This document shows positions 1-4,237 of a stretch of DNA of 7,738 bases, piece after piece. The stretch is from positions 1 to 7,738 of the forward strand of contig JAQTRB010000060.1 of the NCBI GenBank assembly GCA_028712015.1, read 5' to 3'. A model generated the notes under the pieces. That model worked only from the letters and a program-made list of their open reading frames with translations, was not told where the DNA came from and made no database searches. Both the position numbers and the translations under genes were made by a program. Numbering within the stretch: the stretch's first letter is position 1; every line of letters starts with the position of its first letter. Source of the DNA: Syntrophales bacterium. GTDB lineage: Bacteria; Desulfobacterota; Syntrophia; Syntrophales; UBA5619.

Positions 1-147
1 ATGATTGCGCCGCTTGTGGGAAGTCTGGCCGATCTGTACTCCATCCGGACCGTCCTCTACGGTGTGGCCCTGGTTCCGCTGCTCGCCATCGGTCTTGTCT
101 GGTTCCTTCCCGAGAAGCTTCTTCGGGCACAGACCTCTCCAAGGTAA
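1..147 (+). CDS. MFS-type membrane transporter, C-terminal end (partial)
   Basis: The frame starting at base 1 is open from the window edge to the TAA at 145-147 and gives 48 residues. The peptide begins APLVGSLAD followed by a hydrophobic run (about residues 19-37, VLYGVALVPLLAIGLVWFLP) and a short basic tail. A small-residue G-x-L-A-D loop followed by a last hydrophobic helix and a short cytosolic tail is typical of the final helices of major facilitator superfamily transporters. The ATG at base 1 is probably an internal methionine, because the peptide is far too short to be a whole transporter and the gene must begin upstream of the window. The substrate cannot be told. The gene converges with the HesA/ThiF-like gene on the other strand, with 78 bases between the two stop codons. 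Confidence 0.65.
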   Translation: MIAPLVGSLADLYSIRTVLYGVALVPLLAIGLVWFLPEKLLRAQTSPR

Positions 148-225
148 TGGCGTTTCAACCGCCGGCGACCGGAAAGGAGAGGGCGATCTTCTCCCGGAAT
201 GCGGCGGATGTTCTGAAGGGAATCT

Positions 226-954
226 TCATGGGGGTCCTCCACAATCGGAACAGGACGGATTCCGTTCGATCACGATCGAATCCGTGCCGCCCGTGAGGCC
301 GTCCCAGATGAAAAGCCGACCCATGAGGGGGTCCCCCTGTCCGGTGAGCAGCTTGATCGCCTCCGACGCCTCGATGGATCCGATAACGCCGCAGGTCGCA
401 CCGACAATCGGGAAAATCTCCCGCGACGGACTTGCCGAAAAGAAACAGCGCAGACAGGGGCCCTTCCGGGGGATCACCGTCGTCGCTTGTCCAAAAAATC
501 CCCGGACGGCGCCGTGAACGAAAGGAATGCCCCGCTCGATCGCCGCCCGGTTCAAGAGGTAGCGGGTCGGAAGATTATCCAGCGCATCGACGATCAAGTC
601 GCAGCCTCGCGCCAGCTCCCCGACGTTCTCCTCCCCGATCCGGCCGGGATCGGCCTCAATCCGGATCAGCGGATTCAGTGCGACCAGTTTCTCCCGGACG
701 GAGGCGATTTTGCGCCGCCCGACGTCCCGGCTCCAATGCAGGATCTGGCGGTTCAGGTTGCTTTCATCGACGACATCGTCGTCGATAATCCGCAAACGGC
801 CGACACCGGCGGCAGCCAGGTAGAGGGAAATCACCGTTCCCAATCCCCCGGCGCCGGCCACGAAAACGCTGGCCCCCTTGAGCCTCTCCTGCCCCTCTTC
901 CCCGAACATCAAAATCTGGCGCGCATATCGTTTTCGTTCCTCGTCCGTGATCAT
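226..954 (-). CDS. HesA/MoeB/ThiF family E1-like adenylyltransferase
   Basis: This 242-residue protein belongs to the family that adenylates the C-terminal Gly-Gly of small ubiquitin-like sulfur carriers (ThiS, MoaD) or related substrates. The nucleotide-binding motif GAGGLG is at about residues 34-39, the IIDDDVVDESNLNRQ block with the catalytic Arg and Asp region is at 56-70, Lys82 follows, and DALDN is at 123-127. Two CX2C pairs (167/170 and 235/238) form the expected structural zinc site. Cys188 in VGATCGVIGS lies where ThiF/E1-type members place their sulfur- or thioester-bearing cysteine. There is no rhodanese domain, so it is of the short type. I start it at 954 and not at the in-frame ATG at 978, because GAGGGTGG at 957-964 gives a proper ribosome site and a hairpin ends just upstream of 978. 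No ThiS/MoaD partner lies in the window, so the pathway (thiamine, molybdopterin or other) is undecided. Confidence 0.88.
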   Translation of the reverse strand: MITDEERKRYARQILMFGEEGQERLKGASVFVAGAGGLGTVISLYLAAAGVGRLRIIDDDVVDESNLNRQILHWSRDVGRRKIASVREKLVALNPLIRIEADPGRIGEENVGELARGCDLIVDALDNLPTRYLLNRAAIERGIPFVHGAVRGFFGQATTVIPRKGPCLRCFFSASPSREIFPIVGATCGVIGSIEASEAIKLLTGQGDPLMGRLFIWDGLTGGTDSIVIERNPSCSDCGGPP

Positions 955-956
955 GG

Positions 957-964
957 CCACCCTC
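957..964 (-). promoter_or_regulatory. Ribosome binding site deciding the start of the E1-like gene
   Basis: On the minus strand GAGGGTGG lies with its GAGG core 6 bases before the ATG at 954. No such site precedes the alternative ATG at 978, whose upstream bases belong to a hairpin. This favours the 242-residue product over a 250-residue one. Confidence 0.55.
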
Positions 965-980
965 ACGCTCCCGGGCATTG

Positions 981-1005
981 GGTTGCCGGAAGGCGTCCGG
1001 CAACC
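981..1005. repeat. Perfect 10-bp inverted repeat (hairpin) in the leader of the E1-like gene
   Basis: GGTTGCCGGA (981-990), a 5-base loop AGGCG, then TCCGGCAACC (996-1005): a perfect 10-bp GC-rich stem. It lies between the divergent genes, 26 bases ahead of the E1-like start codon. In RNA read leftward it would fold in the 5' leader, about 16 bases before the ribosome site. No T-run follows closely on either strand, so a simple intrinsic terminator is unlikely. It could be an operator or an RNA structure affecting translation or stability. Confidence 0.6.
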
Positions 1006-1020
1006 AAACCCTCTTTGCTC

Positions 1021-1049
1021 TTTTCATTTGAACCGCAATGATTTAATAT
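1021..1049 (+). promoter_or_regulatory. Weak candidate promoter for the NifA-like regulator gene
   Basis: TTTTCA (1021-1026), 17 bases, then TAATAT (1044-1049): each hexamer matches consensus at four of six positions. It overlaps the leftward candidate, as divergent promoters often do. It would leave a leader of about 130 bases before the regulator start. No -24/-12 element was found ahead of this gene, so sigma-54 autoregulation is not supported. Confidence 0.2.
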
Positions 1050-1072
1050 ACCGACGTTCCGTAAAAACGCAA
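1045..1072 (-). promoter_or_regulatory. Candidate sigma-70-type promoter for the E1-like gene
   Basis: On the minus strand TTGCGT (1067-1072) is followed after 16 bases by TATATT (1045-1050), a close match to the -10 consensus with a weak -35. It sits in the only AT-rich stretch between the divergent genes. Transcription from it would start near 1038 and give a leader of about 84 bases containing the hairpin at 981-1005. This is by eye only. Confidence 0.3.
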
Positions 1073-1188
1073 ATTTTTGCTTTTCGCGCAAATATTCGAC
1101 GGACGGGGTTCTAAGGATGGCGAAATGAATCGGCCGTATCCGCGGATGTTCCGGAGGGGGCTTTCCGCTTGGAAAGAAGGATTCCGCC

Positions 1189-2793
1189 ATGACATCAACG
1201 ATTTGGCGACCGCTGCGTCTCGGCACGCCGGGGAGAAAAGAGATCAGCATCCATAACTTCGAAGAACTCGCCGCTCTGCACACCGTCGCCAGGATTCTGG
1301 CCCAGCCGGGGGAGCTGCGGGACCAGATCGAGCAGGCCCTGCAGGAGATGAGCGTTCGGCTGGGGATGCAACGGGGAATGATCTCCCTCCTCGATCGCGA
1401 AACGGGGGCGGCCTGGCTGGACGTGGCGCACGGCGTTGATATCCAGGGCATGGACGTAACCTATCTCCCCGGCGAAGGGATCACGGGCAAGGTCGCGCAG
1501 ACCGGACGGCCGATGGCCCTGGCAAACCTCGGCAAGGATGTCCAATTTCTGGACCGGACCGGGGCCCGCCGCAATCTGAACCGTTCGGAGCTGGCCTTTC
1601 TCTGCGTGCCGATCATCTACGACAACCGCGTCGTCGGGGTTCTCTCGGCGGACAAGGTCGCCCGGCAGGTGGAAAACCTGGACCGGGAGCTCGCCATGCT
1701 CTCCTCCGTGGCCGAACTGCTCGCCAAGGCGGTTCACAATCGCGCCGTCGAGGAGGAGAACCGGCGCCTCAGGCATCTCCTCGGCCGCTCCCGGACGCCG
1801 TCCGCGGACATCATCGGCCATTCCGGCGTAATGAAGAATCTCTTCGGGATGATCGCCCAGGTGGCCGATTCCAACACGACGGTCCTGATCCACGGGGAGA
1901 CGGGCACGGGCAAGGAGCTGGTCGCCCACGCCATTCACAAAAACAGCCCCCGCCTCCGGGGGCCGCTCGTTCAGGTCAATTGCGCCGCCATCCCCGATAC
2001 CCTGCTCGAAAGCGAGCTCTTCGGCCACGAACGGGGGGCCTTCACCGGCGCCCTGCACCACCGCCGCGGCCGTTTCGAGGAGGCCAACGGGGGGACGATC
2101 TTCCTCGACGAGGTGGGAGAGCTGTCCGCCGCGGCGCAGGTCAAATTGCTCCGGGTCCTCCAGGAAAAGCAGTTCCAGCCGCTCGGTTCCGCCCGCGTGG
2201 TGCGCGTCGATGTGCGGATCGTCGCCGCAACGAATCGGAACCTCGAACAGGACCTGGCGTCCGGGCGGTTCCGCGCCGATCTCTTCTATCGACTGAACGT
2301 TTTTCCGCTCTGCCTGCCGCCGCTGCGCGAGCGGGGAAGCGACATCATCCTGCTGGCCGATCACTTCGTGTTGAAATATACCCGGGGCATGGGAAAGCCG
2401 GTCAAAAAAATCTCCCCCGCGGTTTCCGACATCCTGCTGGCCTATCACTGGCCGGGCAATGTTCGGGAGCTCGAAAACTGCATCGAACGGGCCATTCTGC
2501 TCGCGCCCGGCGACACGATCGAGCCGATGCATCTTCCCCCCTCGCTGCAACTCCGGCTGAAAAACTCGGAAACGAAGGAACGGGGCAGGCTGAACGCGGT
2601 CGTCGAGGCGCAGGAGCGCGAGCTGATCACCAATGCCCTCCGGGAAACCCGGGGAAACCAGACCCGGGCGGCGAAACTTCTCGGAACCACCAAAAGGATC
2701 GTCCAGTACCGGATCCGGAAGATGGGGATCGATCCCCGGCCGTTCCGCACCCAAACGCGAGACAACCCGGATCCTGATCCCGGAAAAGGTTGA
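1189..2793 (+). CDS. NifA-type sigma-54-dependent activator (GAF, AAA+, Fis HTH)
   Basis: This 534-residue enhancer-binding protein uses ATP to open promoters held by RNA polymerase-sigma-54. An N-terminal GAF domain (about 22-180, with LPGEGITGKVAQTGRP as in NifA) should sense a small molecule or partner. The AAA+ domain has Walker A GETGTGKE (236-243), an intact GAFTGA sigma-54-contact loop (283-288), Walker B FLDE (305-308), sensor I AATNR (346-350), FRADLFYRL (361-369) and WPGNVRELENC (421-431). The C-terminus carries a Fis-type helix-turn-helix (about 489-510, GNQTRAAKLLG...YRI). Domain order and HTH resemble NifA/AnfA-like activators. The ENC cysteine is present, but the CX4C pair in the linker that marks oxygen-sensing rhizobial NifA is absent, and no nifL lies in view. 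Ribosome site AGAAGGA (1175-1181) supports the ATG at 1189. A sigma-54 promoter lies 176 bases past its stop, ahead of the glutamate synthase operon, its likely target. Confidence 0.93.
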   Translation: MTSTIWRPLRLGTPGRKEISIHNFEELAALHTVARILAQPGELRDQIEQALQEMSVRLGMQRGMISLLDRETGAAWLDVAHGVDIQGMDVTYLPGEGITGKVAQTGRPMALANLGKDVQFLDRTGARRNLNRSELAFLCVPIIYDNRVVGVLSADKVARQVENLDRELAMLSSVAELLAKAVHNRAVEEENRRLRHLLGRSRTPSADIIGHSGVMKNLFGMIAQVADSNTTVLIHGETGTGKELVAHAIHKNSPRLRGPLVQVNCAAIPDTLLESELFGHERGAFTGALHHRRGRFEEANGGTIFLDEVGELSAAAQVKLLRVLQEKQFQPLGSARVVRVDVRIVAATNRNLEQDLASGRFRADLFYRLNVFPLCLPPLRERGSDIILLADHFVLKYTRGMGKPVKKISPAVSDILLAYHWPGNVRELENCIERAILLAPGDTIEPMHLPPSLQLRLKNSETKERGRLNAVVEAQERELITNALRETRGNQTRAAKLLGTTKRIVQYRIRKMGIDPRPFRTQTRDNPDPDPGKG

Positions 2794-2816
2794 TGTTTCC
2801 AGTTCGACCGGCAAAC

Positions 2817-2847
2817 GGGACCGCCGGTACAATATTGTCCCTTTTTT
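2817..2847 (+). terminator. Possible weak intrinsic terminator of the regulator gene
   Basis: GGGAC (2817-2821) can pair with GTCCC (2837-2841), and six T residues follow at once (2842-2847). The stem is only 5 bp and the loop 15 bases, so it is weak. An alternative stem ACCGGC (2807-2812) with GCCGGT (2823-2828) would compete. The element overlaps the palindrome at 2826-2841, so one stretch may serve both purposes. Confidence 0.3.
2826..2841. promoter_or_regulatory. Palindrome, candidate upstream activator site
   Basis: The 16-base sequence GGTACAATATTGTCCC contains a perfect 10-base palindrome ACAATATTGT (2829-2838), extended by GG/CC with one mismatched pair. Its centre lies about 161 bases upstream of the predicted transcription start at 2995, within the usual distance for sites bound by sigma-54 activators. 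The activator gene ends 33 bases before it. It is not the classical NifA site TGT-N10-ACA. The binding protein is inferred from position only. Confidence 0.45.
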
Positions 2848-2886
2848 CGGCAAAGCAACTTTTTTGTCTCTTTATTTTCGCCGGTT

Positions 2887-2908
2887 TGCATCCCACTCCG
2901 GGATGGCA
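2887..2908. repeat. Bulged inverted repeat between activator site and promoter
   Basis: TGCATCCC (2887-2894), loop ACTCC, then GGGATGGCA (2900-2908): eight base pairs with one bulged G. No T-run follows, so it is not a standard terminator. It lies between the candidate activator site and the -24/-12 promoter and could be a second protein site or a chance structure. Confidence 0.35.
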
Positions 2909-2968
2909 CGGTTACCCTCCGGAATCACGCGGCAATTCTTTGGCCCTGTCCCGATCATCTCCTGAAAG

Positions 2969-2984
2969 TGGCATGGTTTTGGCT
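2969..2984 (+). promoter_or_regulatory. Sigma-54 (-24/-12) promoter of the glutamate synthase operon
   Basis: TGGCATGGTTTTGGCT matches the sigma-54 consensus TGGCACGRNNNTTGCW at all but two positions. The invariant GG (2970-2971) and GC (2982-2983) have the required 12-base register. Transcription should start near A2995, giving a leader of about 112 bases. The neighbouring gene upstream encodes a sigma-54 activator with an intact GAFTGA loop, which strongly supports function. Confidence 0.75.
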
Positions 2985-2994
2985 TGTTCCCCCC

Positions 2995-3010
2995 AACGGG
3001 GGTTTCCGTT
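2995..3010 (+). other. Possible 5'-terminal mRNA hairpin
   Basis: AACGG (2995-2999) can pair with CCGTT (3006-3010) across a 6-base loop. The left arm begins exactly at the transcription start predicted from the sigma-54 element. Such a 5'-end stem could protect the message from decay. The stem is short, so this is tentative. Confidence 0.25.
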
Positions 3011-3091
3011 TTCGGACAAGCCCTGGGGCCAGACCGGCGCAAAGTCGCGAACTCCTGAAAAAAACAGCGAAGGTCGCCGCTGATTGCAGCG

Positions 3092-3097
3092 AAAGGA
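3092..3097 (+). promoter_or_regulatory. Ribosome binding site deciding the start of the glutaminase subunit
   Basis: AAAGGA ends 9 bases before the ATG at 3107 but only 3 bases before the in-frame ATG at 3101. The spacing favours 3107, which also puts the catalytic cysteine directly after the start methionine. Confidence 0.6.
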
Positions 3098-3106
3098 CGG
3101 ATGATC

Positions 3107-4237
3107 ATGTGCAGATTGTTTTCCATTACCAGCAGAGAGCCCCTCTCGCCGATGGTTGCGATACGCGCGCTGGACGTGATGAAGGAGGGGCACGACGGCT
3201 CGGGCGTCGGGCTTTTCCTGACCGATCTCGGAGGGGATTTCGAGCAGTTCCGGGGAGGGCCGATCCTCTCGGGGATCTTCTCCAACACGGGAATCAAGGC
3301 CCTGGACCGGTACATGATGGACATGGATTTCATGACAAAATACAAGCTCTCGTTCCGGCCGACGAAGAGACCGCCCGCGGGGACGCCCCGGCGGGACAAC
3401 TATCTCGTCCGCGTCTATGAATATCCGCCCGACTGGGAGAACCTGCCCGAGGCGGAAATCCAGCGCCGGTTGATGATGTGCCGCCTCCAGCTCCGGGAGA
3501 TGGGAGAACAGGACGGCTCGATGATGGTTTTCAGTTTCTGGCCGGATGTGATCATGATCAAGGAGGTCGGCGATCCGACGGCCGTGGCGGACTATCTCGG
3601 GCTGAACCGCAAGGAACTCCAGGCGAGGACGATCCTGGCCCAGGGGCGGCAGAACACCAACTACGCCATCAACATCTACGCCTGCCACCCGTTCTTCATC
3701 CAGGGAATGGCCACCATGACCAACGGCGAGAACACGGCTTTCGTGCCGATCCGGGAATTTCTCATGTCGCGCAAGGAACCGGGCTACGTGGGCTACCAGT
3801 CGGACTCGGAGGTGTTCACCCATATCCTCCACTATTCGCTGAACCACCTGAACCTGGATCTGGAGACCTACAAGCATGTGATCACGCCGCTCAAGGACAG
3901 CGAGCTGGAGAGCCACCCGAACGGTCCCTGGCTGCGGGTGCTCAAGCAGAGCTGCCGGCCGCTGATCATCGACGGACCGAACTGCGTGATGGGGTGCCTT
4001 CCCGACAAGACCCTGTTCATGGTGCAGGACAGCAAGAAACTCCGTCCCGGCGTGGTGGGCGGAAACCCCGGGATGTTCGCCTTCTCCTCGGAGATGTGCG
4101 GGCTGGACGCCGCGATTCCCGCGCGCGACAAGAGCCGGGATTTTCAACCGATGAGGTATGATACGGTCTTCGTGGGACCGGAGCGGCAGGAGGTTGGGCG
4201 ATGGAACCAGATGGACAGCTTAAGCCGTCTACATTAA
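3107..4237 (+). CDS. Glutamate synthase glutaminase subunit (class II GATase domain)
   Basis: This 376-residue protein is a stand-alone class II (Ntn) glutamine amidotransferase of the split glutamate synthase type. It should hydrolyse glutamine and pass ammonia to the FMN subunit. With the start at 3107 it begins MCRLFSI, so methionine removal exposes Cys2 as the N-terminal nucleophile; an ATG six bases earlier would bury it. Other family features are HDGSG (29-33), the substrate-Arg region GRQNTN (180-185), CHPF (193-196), TNGEN (205-209), where the Asn-Gly oxyanion pair of HNGEI sits with Thr replacing His, and SDSE (232-235). The segment around 130-160 (DGSMMVFSFWPDVIMIKEVGDP) matches the insertion seen in the archaeal-type GATase subunits. 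The end overlaps the next gene by 37 bases, indicating translational coupling. A methylglutamate-synthase-type (MgsA) role is an alternative because that enzyme has the same subunits. Confidence 0.88.
   Translation: MCRLFSITSREPLSPMVAIRALDVMKEGHDGSGVGLFLTDLGGDFEQFRGGPILSGIFSNTGIKALDRYMMDMDFMTKYKLSFRPTKRPPAGTPRRDNYLVRVYEYPPDWENLPEAEIQRRLMMCRLQLREMGEQDGSMMVFSFWPDVIMIKEVGDPTAVADYLGLNRKELQARTILAQGRQNTNYAINIYACHPFFIQGMATMTNGENTAFVPIREFLMSRKEPGYVGYQSDSEVFTHILHYSLNHLNLDLETYKHVITPLKDSELESHPNGPWLRVLKQSCRPLIIDGPNCVMGCLPDKTLFMVQDSKKLRPGVVGGNPGMFAFSSEMCGLDAAIPARDKSRDFQPMRYDTVFVGPERQEVGRWNQMDSLSRLH
4188..4194 (+). promoter_or_regulatory. Strong ribosome binding site inside the upstream gene
   Basis: AGGAGGT lies 6 bases ahead of the ATG at 4201 and inside the 3' end of the glutaminase gene. 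It fixes the start of the FMN subunit and makes the 37-base overlap real and not a start-site error. Confidence 0.75.

Larger units (their letters stand above)
2794..3106 (+). promoter_or_regulatory. 313-base regulatory region between activator and glutamate synthase operon
   Basis: I see no convincing coding sequence here. From left to right it holds a palindrome with a T-run, a T-rich stretch (2842-2880) that could bend or bind a bending protein, a bulged hairpin at 2887-2908, a -24/-12 promoter at 2969-2984, and a leader of about 112 bases ending in the ribosome site at 3092-3097. CAACTTTTTTG at 2856-2866 partly resembles an IHF site but misses key positions. The layout of remote dyad, T-rich spacer and -24/-12 element is the standard one for an enhancer-activated sigma-54 promoter. 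Confidence 0.7.

Noticed and set aside
169..197. Bidirectional terminator between the convergent transporter and E1-like genes
   Set aside because: GGAGA/TCTCC can pair, with CCG/CGG outside a 4-base bulge, but the stem is broken, the loop is 9 bases and only a short T-run follows on the minus strand. Position is right, evidence is too weak.
5..517. A 170-codon plus-strand frame across the transporter end and the 3' part of the E1-like gene
   Set aside because: It overlaps two better-supported frames and has no motif or ribosome site.
1118..1134. TGGCGAAATGAATCGGC as a sigma-54 promoter for the regulator gene
   Set aside because: The GG to GC distance is 14 and not 12 bases, and other positions also miss the consensus.
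2794..2809. Classical NifA site TGT-N10-ACA
   Set aside because: TGT at 2794-2796 is followed after ten bases by ACC, not ACA, and the interior has no dyad symmetry. The palindrome at 2826-2841 is a better candidate.
1195..2853. A 552-codon minus-strand frame opposite the regulator gene
   Set aside because: Same antisense effect of GC-rich coding DNA. It has no recognisable motif, and the plus strand encodes an unmistakable sigma-54 activator.
2904..2919. TGGCACGGTTACCCTC as a second sigma-54 promoter
   Set aside because: The -24 half is exact, but the bases in the -12 register (2917-2918) are CT where GC is required.
2912..4147. A 411-codon minus-strand frame over the glutaminase gene and the sigma-54 promoter
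   Set aside because: It covers a promoter region and has biased, motif-free composition. The plus-strand protein has catalytic motifs and a ribosome site.
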